Source: Arachis hypogaea (Eukaryota > Streptophyta > Magnoliopsida > Fabales > Fabaceae). From it: DNA of 64,000 bases. A program made the position numbers and the translations under genes. Of the stretch, positions 23,996 to 33,433 are shown piece after piece. Each line of letters begins with the position of its first letter. Position 1 is the first letter of the stretch. Under the pieces are notes generated by a model that worked only from the letters and a program-made list of their open reading frames with translations, did no database searches and was not told where the DNA came from. The DNA lies in assembly GCF_003086295.3 (NCBI RefSeq), contig NC_092045.1, forward strand, positions 94,936,693 to 95,000,692, written 5' to 3'.

Positions 23996-25339
23996 CCCAT
24001 TTGATAGCTTGCACGCAATATCTGCAGTGGTCCCTTGGTATGCACCTATAGCTAATTATCTTGTTAGTCGTACTTTCCCTCCTGATTTTTTTAAAACATC
24101 AAAAAGACAAGCTCAAAAGCGAGTCCAAATATTATGTATGGGATGAACCATATTTATGGAGATGTGGTGCTGATCAGGTAATTAGGAGGTGTGTGCCTCA
24201 ATCAGAATTTCAGTCCATTTTAGAGGCCTGCCACTCTTCTGAGAGTGGTGGAAATTTTGGCCCTCAAAGAACAGCTAGAAAAATATTAGATTGTGGATTC
24301 TGGTGGCCCACACTGTTTAAGGATGCTACTACTTTTTGTAAATCTTGTTCACCTTGCCAGAGGTTTTGGAACTATATCCAAAAGGGATGAGATGCCCCAA
24401 CAACCTGTGTTATTTTGTGAAATTTTTGATATCTGGGGCATTGACTTCATGGGTCCATTTCCAAACTCTCACGGTTTCTTATATGTATTGTTAGCTGTAG
24501 ATTATGTTTCTAAATGGGTGGAAGCAATTCATACCCGTACTGATGATGCTAACACTGTTGCCTCCTTTGTGCAAAAAATATTATCTGTCACTTTGGATCA
24601 CCATGAGAAATCGTGAGTGATCAAGGCACTCACTTATGTAACAAGAGATTAACAGGTCTGCTAAAGAAACATGGGATTGTTCACAAGTGGCTACATGTTA
24701 CCACCCTCAGACCAATGGACAAGCGAAGGTGTCAAACAGAGAGATAAAGTGTATTCTGGAGAAGATCGTCAAACCTTATAGCAAAGACTGGAGTACCAGG
24801 CTTGCAGATGCGCTTTGGGCTTACAGGACAGTATACAAGACACCAATCGAAATGAGTCCCTTCCGCCTAGTATATGGAAAGGCATGTCACCTCCTAGTGG
24901 AGGTGGAACACAAGGCTTTCTGGGCGGTGCGGGAGTGCAACATGGGACTCGAGAGAGCGAGGGCTGAAAGGAAGCTGCAACTACAAGAACTGGAGTGCCT
25001 CTGCCTGGAAGCGTATGAGAACTCCACACTGTACAAAGAGAACGTGAGGGCTGTGCATGACAAAAATATCAAGCGAAGGGAGTTCAGACCTGGGGAGTTA
25101 GTTCCCTTTTACAACTCCAGGTTGAGACTCATGCATGGAAAGGTGAGATCCAGATGGGAAAGCCCTACAGAGTGGAAAAGGCTGAGCCTTTTGGCATCGT
25201 CCACTTGAGTCACCCCTCAAGCCCCAATATCCTCAAAGTCAATGGGCACCGCTTGAAGCTCTACCATGGTGAGAAGATGAAGGACAACAAGGAGTTGGAG
25301 ATTCTCCTCTTGGCGGATCCACCTATAGAAGTAAACTGA
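23996..25339 (+). pseudogene. Athila-like pol: integrase, frameshifted and catalytically mutated
   Basis: After a frameshift near 24100 the zinc-binding domain is read (ILEACHSSESGGNFGPQRTA...[10 protein letters not shown]). The usual second His (GGHFGP) is Asn. Another frameshift near 24390 leads to the core: GIDFMGPF (first Asp) and [11 protein letters not shown] (second Asp). In [14 protein letters not shown] the catalytic Glu position is Lys (AAG at 24726-24728). The C-terminal part continues through [15 protein letters not shown] to a stop at 25337-25339, with one more frameshift near 25180. Integrase would insert cDNA in the nucleus; this copy cannot. Confidence 0.92.
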
Positions 25340-25382
25340 GCTTCTAGACCATCCAACTTAAGGACGTTAAAGCAAAGTGCTA

Positions 25383-25400
25383 GGTGGGAGACAACCCACC
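25383..25400 (+). other. Conserved post-ORF hairpin, Athila-like version
   Basis: GGTGGG, loop AGACAA, CCCACC: a 6-bp stem 44 bases after the pol stop, preceded by 'gacgttaaagcaaagtgct'. It corresponds in place and in loop sequence to the hairpin of element A at 32485-32500, with compensating stem changes. Confidence 0.75.
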
Positions 25401-25934
25401 ATGGTATGATCGTTCCTTTTCTTTCTCAGTTTTATTTTGTTCTCTTTCTCTTTATCAGCATTCATACATACATTCTGCGTCATCACTTGCATTCTGCATA
25501 AAAAAATGGCATTCGATGTGTGTGCGCCACATACGCGTGCGCGTCCTTCATGAATGCGTATTGGGTTAGATTGACCAGAGAGTTACGCGGGCGCTGGGCA
25601 CGAAACGTGCCTTAGGCATAATCCAGCACACGTGTACGCGTACCATACGCGTACGCGTCCCAGTGCACTTTGGTGAACCACGTGTCCGTGGCTATGACAC
25701 ACCCGCACGCATAAAGAAATCGGTGTAATTGAGTGTTTTGGCTGAAAGTTGTGCTGGTCTGGGGCTGGTATCGTGCTAGGAGCACAAGTTCACCCACGCA
25801 TACGCGTCCCTGACGTGTGCGCATCCTTTTACACTTTGTCATCCACGCGTGCACGCACATGACGTGCACGTGTCACTTGCAACTAAGGCCCACATCCCAT
25901 ATTGAACCAAAAGTTGTGCGTGCGTACGGCTGGC
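25401..25934 (+). mobile_element. Athila-like 3' untranslated region with CpG palindromes
   Basis: No gene is present. From 25518 to 25875 there are repeated CpG-rich words: 'catacgcgtgcgcgtcc', 'tacgcgtacgcgtcc' and 'acgtgcacgtgt'. The region is cut at 25935 by a truncated LTR of another element. Confidence 0.7.
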
Positions 25935-26547
25935 TGATGAGCGGATAATTTATACGCTTTTTGGCACTATTTTTAGTATGTTTTTAGTATATTTTAGTTA
26001 GTTTTTAGTATGTTTTTATTAGTTTTTATTTAAAATTAAATTTTCTGGACTTTACTATGAGTTTGTGTGTTTTTCTATGATTTCAGGTATTTTCTGGCTG
26101 AAATTGAGGGACCTGAGCAAAAATCTGATTCAGAGGCTGAAAAAGGACTGCAGATGCTGTTGGATTCTGACCTCCCTGCACTCGAAGTGGATTTTCTGGA
26201 GCTACAAAAACCCAATTGGCGCGCTCTTAATTGCGTTGAAAAGTAAACATCCTGGGCTTTCCAGCAATGTATAATAGTCCATACTTTGCCCAAAACTTGA
26301 TGGCCCAAACCGGCATTTCAAATCAGCTTCAGAATTCCCGGCGTTTAACGCTGGAACTGGCACAAAAGTTGGAGTTAAACGCCCAAACTGACACAAAAGC
26401 TGGCGTTTAACTCCAGCAAAAGTCTCTACACATGAAAGCTTCAATGCTCAGCCCAAGCACACACCAAGTGGACCCCAGAAGTGAATTTTTACGTCATTTA
26501 CTCATTCTTGTAAACCTTAGGTCACTAGTTCACTATAAATAGGTTCT
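25935..26547 (+). repeat. Truncated LTR, TGATGAGCGG family
   Basis: It matches the first 600 bases of the LTR at 336-1924, including the palindromes (26338-26415) and 'cactataaatagg'. It then stops abruptly and is joined to minus-strand gag sequence of element F. No purine tract precedes it, so it is not the 3' LTR of the neighbouring Athila-like element. Confidence 0.8.
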
Positions 26548-26727
26548 TACAAATTGCTTACTCAGTAGGTTCTTCCTGTGGAAGACTGGAATACTGGCAA
26601 TTTTACTAAACCATGATAATGAGTTGAGGATTTAGCTCAAAGCTGCTTGCTTTAATGGGAGGTATACAGATGCTACTCCTATATGCAGCTGTAATGGGGT
26701 TAGCATATGACCCCAGAGTCCTTCTGG
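26548..26727 (-). pseudogene. Gag of element F, distal part
   Basis: On the minus strand this continues the frame that starts at 36442, after removal of element A. It reads RRTLGSYANPITAAYRSS, SFELNPQL and then, past two adjacent stops, NCQYSSLPQEEP. These blocks parallel residues 58-110 of A's gag. It is truncated at the junction with the LTR fragment (26547). Confidence 0.8.
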
Positions 26728-26732
26728 ACTGC
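26728..26732. other. Target site duplication ACTGC of element A (left)
   Basis: Sequence actgc precedes the 5' LTR and recurs perfectly at 36418-36422. Confidence 0.95.
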
Positions 26733-28520
26733 TGATGAGCGGATAATTTATACGCTTTTTGGCATTGTTTTTATATAGTTTTTAGTAAGTTTAAGCTACT
26801 TTTAGGGATGTTTTCATTAGTTTTTATGTTAAATTCACATTTCTGGACTTTACTATGAGTTTGTGTGTTTTTCTGTGATTTCAGGTAAATTCTGACTGAA
26901 ATTGAGGGATTTGAGCTAAACTCTGAAGAAGGCTGACAAAAGGACTGCTGATGCTGTTGGAATCTGACCTCTCTGCACTCGAAATGGATTTTCTGGAGCT
27001 ATAGAACTCCAATTGGCGCGCTCTCAACGGCGTTGGAAAGTAGACATCCAGGGCTTTCCAGCAATATATAATAGTCCATACTTTATTCGAATAATGATGA
27101 CGTAACATGGCGTTGAACGCCAAGTACAAACTGCTGTCTGGAGTTAAACGCCAGAAAAACGTCATGATCCGGAGTTGAACGCCCAAAACACGTCATAACT
27201 CGGAGTTCAACTCCAAGAGAAGCCTCAGCTCGTGGATTAATCAAGCTCAGCCCAAGCATACACCAAGTGGGCCCCGGAAGTGAATTTATGCATCAATTAC
27301 TTACTCCTGTAAACCCTAGTAGCTAGTCTAGTATATATAGGACATTTATCTATTGTATTAGACATCTTTGATCTCAGTTTTGTTTTATTCTTCATCTTAG
27401 GGGATCATTGATCACGTTAGAGAGGGCTGGCCATTCGGCCATGCCTGAACTCTTTGCTTATGTATTTTCAACGGTGGAGTTTCTGCACACCATAGATTAA
27501 GGGTGTGGAGCTCTGCTGCACCTCAAGTATTAATGAAATTCTATCTTCTTTTATTCAAATCTCTTTTAGTCTTATTCCAAGATATTCATTCGTACCCAAG
27601 AACATGATGAATGTTATGAGTCAGATTACCCTCATTATCATTCTCACTTATGAACGCGCGTGATTGACAACCACTTCCGTTCTACATGCAACAGAGCTTG
27701 AATGCGTATCTCTTAGATTCCCCATCAGAATCTTCGTGGTATAAGCTAGATAGATGGCGGCATTTATGAGGATCCGGAAAGTCTCACCTTGTCTGTGGTA
27801 TTCCGAGTAGGATCCTGGGAATCCGGAAAGTCCAACCTTGTCTGTGGTGTTCCGAGTAGGATTCCGGTGATGAATGACCGTGACGTGCTTCAAACTTTAA
27901 CCTGCTGGGCGTTAGTGACAAACGCAAAAGAGGGATTCTATTCCAGTAGGAGCGGGAACCAACCGGTGATTAGCCGTACTGTGACAGAGTGCGTTAGCAT
28001 AGTTTTCACTGCGAGGATGGGATGTAGCCATCAGCCATGGGTGATGCCTCCAGACTGGTTAGCTGTGCGAGTGACAGCCGCACAGGATATTTCCCCGTGA
28101 GGAATGAAAGTAGCCACAGTTGATGGTGAACCCCTATACAAAGCTTGCCATGGAAAGGAGTAAGAAGGATTGAGTAGAAGGAGTAGGAGAGCAGGCGTCC
28201 GAGAGCTCTACAGCATCTCCATCCGCTTATCTGAAATTCCTACCAATGAATCTGCATAAGTGTTCTATCCTTTTTATTATCTCTTTTTATTATTAATTCT
28301 CGAACCCATAAATAATGTTTAATCTGCCTGACTGAGATTTGCAAGGTGACCATAGCTTGCTTCATACCAACAATCTCTGTGGATTCGACCCTTACTCACG
28401 TAAGGTTTATTACTTGGACGACCCAGTACACTTGCTGGTTAGTTGAACGGAGTTGTGTCCACTCGTGCCAATTTCTAAAATCCAATTACAAGAAAATAGG
28501 AATCACAATTTCGTCCACCA
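26733..28520 (+). repeat. 5' LTR of element A (1788 bp)
   Basis: TGATGAGCGG...GTCCACCA. A TATA-like 'gtatatatagg' lies at 27331. Four palindromes of the GG(C/A)GTTNAAC(G/T)CC kind lie at 27107-27215. A 45-bp direct duplication around 'ccggaaagtc.aacctt' lies at 27771-27862. Open frames across the LTR are identical in both copies but show no protein signature. Confidence 0.95.
27771..27862. repeat. 45-bp direct duplication inside A's LTR
   Basis: Two tandem copies run from 'gatccggaaagtc' to 'tccgagtaggat'. The same pair occurs in the 3' LTR at 35668-35759, so it predates this insertion. Other LTRs here (1300-1350, 37640-37700) carry one copy. Confidence 0.85.
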
Positions 28521-28526
28521 AGTTTT

Positions 28527-28545
28527 TGGCGCCGTTGCCGGGGAT
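28527..28545 (+). other. Primer binding site, tRNA-Asp type (element A)
   Basis: TGGCGCCGTTGCCGGGGAT, complementary to the 3' end of tRNA-Asp, 6 bases after the 5' LTR. Confidence 0.93.
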
Positions 28546-30097
28546 TGTTCGAGTATGGACAACTGACGGTTCATCTTGTTGCTCAGATTAGGTAATTTTC
28601 TTTTCAAAAACTTTTTCAAAATTTTTTCTTTTCTTTTTCGTTTTCTCCAACTTTATTTTCGAAAAAATTAATAAAAATACAAAAAAAAATTAGAAAATCA
28701 TAAAAATCAAAAATACTTTGTGTTTCTTGTTTAAATCTTGTGTCAATTTTAAAGTTTGGTGTCAATTGCATGCTCTCAAAATTTTTCTTGCATTTTTTTC
28801 GAAAATCTCATGCATTCATAGTGTTCTTCATGATCTTCAAGTTGTTCTTGACAAGTCTTCTTGTTTGATCTTGATGAATTCTTATTTTGTGTTGTTTGTT
28901 GTTTTTCATGTGCATTTTTGCATTCATATTTTCCATGCATTAAAAAATTTCTAAGTTTGGTGTCTTGCATGTTTTCTTTGCATCAAAAATTTTTCAAAAT
29001 AATGTTCTTGATGTTCATCATGATCTTCAAAGTGTTCTTGGTGTTCATCTTGACATTCATAGCATTCTTGCATGCATCTTGTGTCTTGATCCAAAATTTT
29101 CATGTTTTGGGTCATTTTTGTGTTTTTCTTTAAAATTTAAAAATCAAAAAATATCTTTTCCTTATTTCCCTCCAAATTTTCGAAATTTTGGATTGACTTG
29201 GTCAAAAATTTTTAAAATTAGTTGTTTCTTACAAGTCAAGTCAAAATTTCAATTTTAAAAATCTTATCTTTTCAAAATCTTTTTCAAAAATCATATCTTT
29301 TTCATTTTTCTTATAATTTTCGAAAATTTCAAAAATTAGTTTTCAAAATATTTTCAAAAATCTTTTTCTTATCTTTTTATCAAATTTTCGAAAATTAGCT
29401 AACAATTAATGTGATTGGTTCAAAAATTTAAAGTTGTTACTTTCTTGTTAAGAAAGGTTCAATCTTTAAAGTTCTAGAATCTTATCTTGTAGTTTCTTGT
29501 TAGTTAAGTAATTTTAAAATTAAATCTTTTTCAAAATATCTTTTTCAAATATATCTTTTTATTTTTTATCTTATCTTTTTCAAAAATTTTTTATCTTTTT
29601 CAAAATTTGATTTCAAAATATCTTATCTAACTTCTTATCTTCTTATCTTTTTAAAATTTTGATTTCAAATCTTTTTCAATCAACTAACTAACTTTTTGTT
29701 TGTTTCTTATCTTTTTCAAAACCACCTAACTACTTTTCCCTCTTCTATTTTCGAAAATATCTCTCCCTTTTTCAAAAAATTCTTTTTAATTAATTAATTG
29801 TTTCATGTTTTAATTCTAATTACATTTTATCTCTAATTTTCGAAAATCACTAACTTTTTTTTTTTAAAAATTATTTTCGAAAAATTCCTTTCTCTTTTCT
29901 TCTTCTATTTAATTATTTAATTACTAACACTTCTCTTCACCCCTCTTCATTCATATCCTAACATCTCATCTCACATCTCTGCCATCCTCACAGTTGTGTT
30001 TCTTTTCCACTCTTCTTGTACCCCTTTCTTCTTCTACTAATATAAGGGAATCTCTATACTAGATTCTTTTTTCTTTTCTTGTTTTCTTCTCTCTCTT
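28546..30097 (+). other. T-rich untranslated leader of element A
   Basis: About 1.5 kb without a gene. It holds two AAGTTTGGTG motifs (28752 and 28953), repeated 'ttcttgatgttcatcttg' phrases, and about eight palindromes centred on TTCGAA, mostly TTTTCGAAAA (near 28655, 28797, 29178, 29318, 29386, 29750, 29838, 29875). It would be the 5' RNA leader where packaging signals are expected; that role is inference. Confidence 0.7.
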
Positions 30098-32416
30098 ATG
30101 AGCTGGAACAAGGATAAAGGCACTCTTGTTGAAGCTGATCTAGAACCTGAAAGGACTCTGAAGAGAAAATTAAGAGAAGCTAAATTACAACAATCCAGAA
30201 ATAACCTTTCAGAAATTTTCGAACAGGAGAAGGATATGGCAGCCGAAAATAATAATAATAATAATGCAAGGAGAATGCTTGGTGACTTCACAAAGCCAAC
30301 ATCCAAGTTTGATGGAAGAAGCATCTCCATTCCTGCCATTGGAGCTAATAACTTTGAGCTTAAGCCTCAACTAGTTGCATTAATGCAACAAAACTGCAAG
30401 TTTTATGGGCTTCCATCTGAAGATCCCTATCAGTTTTTAACTGAGTTTTTGCAAGTCTGTGATACTGTAAAGACGAATGGAGTTAATCCTGAAGTCTACA
30501 GACTCATGCTTTTCCCTTTTGCTGTAAGAGACAGAGCTAGAATATGGTTGGATTCACAACCTAAGGATAGCCTGGACTCCTGGGATAAGCTGGTCACTGC
30601 CTTCTTGGATAAATTCTTTCCTCCTCAAAAGCTGAGCAAGCTAAGAGTGGATGTTCAAACCTTCAAACAAAAAGATGGTGAATCCCTCTATGAAGCTTGG
30701 GAAAGATACAAGCAGCTGACCAAGAAATGTCCATCTGACATGTTTTCAGAATGGACCCTATTAGATATATTCTATTATGGTCTCTCTGAATTTTCGAAAA
30801 TGTCATTGGACCATTCTGCAGGTGGATCTATTCACCTGAAGAAAACGCCTGAAGAGGCTCAAGAACTCATTGACATGGTTGCAAACAACCAGTTCATGTA
30901 TACCTCTGAGAGGAATTCCGTGAATAATGGGGTACCTCAGAAGAAAGGAGTTCTTGAAATTGATGCTCTGAATGCCATATTGGCTCAGAACAAAATGTTG
31001 ACCCAACAGGTCAACATAATCTCTCAAAATCTGAATGGATTGCAACATGCATCCAACAATACTAGAGAGGCAGCTTCTGAAGAAGCTTATGATCCTGAGA
31101 ACCCTGCCATGGCAGAGGTTAATTACATGAGTGAACCTTATGGAAACACCTATAACCCATCATGGAGAAATCATCCAAATTTCTCCTGGAAGGATCAACA
31201 AAAGCCTCAACAAGGCTTTAACAATGGTGGACACAATAGGCTGAGTAACAGTAAGCCATATCCATCATCTTCTCAGCAACAGACAGAGAACTCTGAACAA
31301 AACACTTCTAATTTAGCCAATATAGTCTCTGATCTGTCAAAAGCCACTTTCAGTTTCATGAATGAAACAAGATCCTCCATTAGAAATTTGGAGGCACAAG
31401 TGGGCCAGCTGAGTAAGAAAGTTATTGAAACTCCTCCCAGTACTCTCAAAAGCAATACAGAAGAAAATCCAAAAGGAGAGTGCAAGGCCATTGATTTAAT
31501 CAAAGTGGCCGAATGCACTAGGGAGGAGGAGGACGAAAATCCTAGTGAGGAAGACCTCCTGGGACGTCCTTCAAGCAAGAAGGAGTTTCCTAATAAGGAT
31601 CCAAAGGAATCTGAGGCTCATACAGAGACCATAGAGATTCCATTAAATCTCCTTCTGCCATTCATGAGCTCTGAAGACTATTCATCCTCTGAAGAGGATG
31701 AAGATGTGACTGAAGAGCAAGTTGCTCAATATTTAGGAGCTATCATGAAGCTGAATGCCAAGTTGTTTGGTAATGAGACTTGGGAAAGTGAACCTCCCTT
31801 GCTCATTAGTGAACTAGATACTTGGATTCAGAATACTCTACCTCAAAAGAAACAAGATCCTGGCAAGTTCTTAATACCTTGTACCATAGGCACCATGAGC
31901 TTTGAAAAAGCTCTATGTGATCTTGGGTCAGGGATAAATCTGATGCCACTCTCTGTAATGGAAAAGCTGGGAATCATTGAGGTACAACCTGCCTTGTTCT
32001 CATTACAATTGGCAGATAAGTCAATGAGACAAGCTTATGGAATAGTAGAGGACGTGCTAGTAAAGGTTGAAGGCCTTTACATCCCTGCTGATTTCATAAT
32101 CCTAGACACTAGGAAGGAAGATGATGAATGCATCATCCTAGGAAGACCTTTCCTAGCCACAGCAGAAGCTGTGATAGATGTCAACAGAGGAGAGTTAGTC
32201 CTTCAATTGAATGGGGACTACCTTGTGTTCAAGGCACATGGCCATCCCTCTGTGACAAAGGAGAGTAAGCATGAAGAGCTTCTCTCAGTTCAGAGTCAAG
32301 AAGAGCCCACACAGTCAAACTCTAAGTTTGGTGTTGTGAGGCCACAACCAAACTCTAAGTTTGGTGTTCAAACTCCATATCCAAACTCTAAGTTTGGTGT
32401 GGGGACTACACACTAA
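30098..32416 (+). CDS. Gag-protease polyprotein of element A (772 aa), intact
   Basis: Starts at ATG 30098, the first ATG after the leader, and ends in a stop at 32414-32416. Residues 50-56 are an Asn run. Residues 58-260 are an Athila-type gag core (WLDSQPKDSLDSWDKLV, then FLDKFFPPQKLSKLR, then YEAWERYKQLTKKCP). No CCHC zinc knuckle is visible. Residues 290-330 and 405-445 are helical, and 470-545 are very acidic. Residues 590-710 resemble a retropepsin: CDLGSGINLMP (D608, with DLG instead of DTG/DSG) and IILGRPFLATA (about 679). The C-terminus has three NSKFGV repeats (741-767). No pol follows. Gag would build cytoplasmic particles; whether the protease cleaves is unknown. The intact frame fits a recent insertion. 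Confidence 0.93.
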   Translation: MSWNKDKGTLVEADLEPERTLKRKLREAKLQQSRNNLSEIFEQEKDMAAENNNNNNARRMLGDFTKPTSKFDGRSISIPAIGANNFELKPQLVALMQQNCKFYGLPSEDPYQFLTEFLQVCDTVKTNGVNPEVYRLMLFPFAVRDRARIWLDSQPKDSLDSWDKLVTAFLDKFFPPQKLSKLRVDVQTFKQKDGESLYEAWERYKQLTKKCPSDMFSEWTLLDIFYYGLSEFSKMSLDHSAGGSIHLKKTPEEAQELIDMVANNQFMYTSERNSVNNGVPQKKGVLEIDALNAILAQNKMLTQQVNIISQNLNGLQHASNNTREAASEEAYDPENPAMAEVNYMSEPYGNTYNPSWRNHPNFSWKDQQKPQQGFNNGGHNRLSNSKPYPSSSQQQTENSEQNTSNLANIVSDLSKATFSFMNETRSSIRNLEAQVGQLSKKVIETPPSTLKSNTEENPKGECKAIDLIKVAECTREEEDENPSEEDLLGRPSSKKEFPNKDPKESEAHTETIEIPLNLLLPFMSSEDYSSSEEDEDVTEEQVAQYLGAIMKLNAKLFGNETWESEPPLLISELDTWIQNTLPQKKQDPGKFLIPCTIGTMSFEKALCDLGSGINLMPLSVMEKLGIIEVQPALFSLQLADKSMRQAYGIVEDVLVKVEGLYIPADFIILDTRKEDDECIILGRPFLATAEAVIDVNRGELVLQLNGDYLVFKAHGHPSVTKESKHEELLSVQSQEEPTQSNSKFGVVRPQPNSKFGVQTPYPNSKFGVGTTH
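32320..32402 (+). repeat. Three tandem CTCTAAGTTTGGTGT units inside the ORF end
   Basis: The 15-base word occurs three times about 33 bases apart, coding the repeated NSKFGV. The first copy extends to AAGTTTGGTGTTGTGA, identical for 16 bases to the junction before the 3' LTR at 34617. Confidence 0.9.
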
Positions 32417-32484
32417 CATTGACCTGATCACCTTGTGGCTCCATGAGAGCCACTGTCAAGCTATTGACATTAAAGAAGCGCTTG

Positions 32485-32500
32485 TTGGGAGGCAACCCAA
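32485..32500 (+). other. Conserved post-ORF hairpin, element A version
   Basis: TTGGG, loop AGGCAA, CCCAA, 69 bases after the stop and preceded by 'gacattaaagaagcgcttg'. The same site exists after the Athila-like pol (25383-25400) and, degraded, in element D (20415-20450, minus strand). Confidence 0.75.
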
Positions 32501-32653
32501 TTTTATTTATCCAATTTTATTTTATTTTGTTTCTTTGTTATTTGTATGTTTAATTAGGTACATGATCATGAGGAGTCACGAAAAAATCAAAAAATTAAAA
32601 ACAGAGTCAAAAACAGAAGAAAAAAATTTTTCACCCTGGAGGATGCACGGGCT

Positions 32654-32890
32654 GGCGTTCAACGCCAGTAAGGTGCATCTGGCAGGCGTTTAACGCCAGA
32701 ACGTGCACCATTCTGGCGCTGAACGCCAGAAACAAGCAACAACCTGGCGTTAAACGCCAGGAAGGTGCACAGAGAGGACAAACTGGCGCTGAACGCCAGA
32801 AACAAGCATGAAACTGGCGTTCAACGCCAGAAACATGCATCACATGGGCGTTTAACGCCCAGAACATGCACCAATGGGCGTTTGAACGCC
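32654..32890 (+). repeat. Array of eight GGCGTTNAACGCC palindromes
   Basis: Copies start at 32654, 32685, 32715, 32746, 32785, 32816, 32846 and 32876. The arms are constant apart from GGCGCT in two copies, while the centre base varies (C, T, G, A, G, C, T, TG). Spacers of about 17-26 bases share 'gaacatgcac' or 'aaacaagca'. Chance frames cross the array on both strands; none is supported. Confidence 0.93.
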
Positions 32891-32948
32891 AGAATGATGC
32901 ATGGAGGCAATTTACATGCCTATATGGTGAAGGAATGGTATTTCTTTT

Positions 32949-33012
32949 CACCTCAGGATCTGTGGACCCCACAGGATCCCCACCTCAGGATCTGTGGACC
33001 CCACAGGATCCC
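32949..33012 (+). repeat. Two tandem 32-bp units with internal dyad
   Basis: Unit 'cacctcaggatctgtgg' plus 'accccacaggatccc' occurs twice. Each unit can fold, GGATCTGTGG against CCACAGGATCC with one bulge. Confidence 0.88.
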
Positions 33013-33399
33013 CACCTACCATATTCCCACCTTACCTTCTAATCCTATTTTTGTGATTTGAATTCCCCATGTCACAATTCCCAATCTTCTTCACCATTCA
33101 CATCAATCTCCTCTTCCCCATACACCCCACCTACCTCTACAATTCAACTTCTCTTTCCCACCCAATCCCACCCACATAGCCGAACCTACTTCTCCCCCTT
33201 TCTCCCATATTCTCTTCTTCTTCTTCTACTTTTATTTTCTTTCTTGCTTGAGGGCGAGCAATATTTTAAGTTTGGTGTGGTAAAAGCATAGCTTTTTTCT
33301 TTTTCATTACCATTAATGGCACCTAAGGCCAGAGAAACCTCAAAGGGAAGACAAAAGCTTCCACCTCTGAGTCTTGGAAGATGGAAAGACTCATGTAAA

Positions 33400-33433
33400 C
33401 TGGAATAGCTCAGTTGGTTAGAACATGTGGCTG
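33400..33433 (+). other. 5' half of a tRNA-Asn(GTT)-like sequence
   Basis: Thirty-four bases match positions 2-35 of plant tRNA-Asn as I remember it, with two differences. They include the whole A box (TAGCTCAGTTGG) and stop after CTG at the anticodon loop. The next bases belong to the element's own coding relic. It cannot form a full tRNA. Confidence 0.7.

Noticed and set aside
27648..28100. Conserved 80-103 codon frames in both LTRs of element A
   Set aside because: Identity between the LTRs comes from recent insertion, not coding constraint; related LTRs do not keep the frames.
32640..32900. Regularly spaced repeats resembling a CRISPR array
   Set aside because: The units are short palindromes with similar, not unique, spacers, inside a plant retrotransposon; there are no cas genes.
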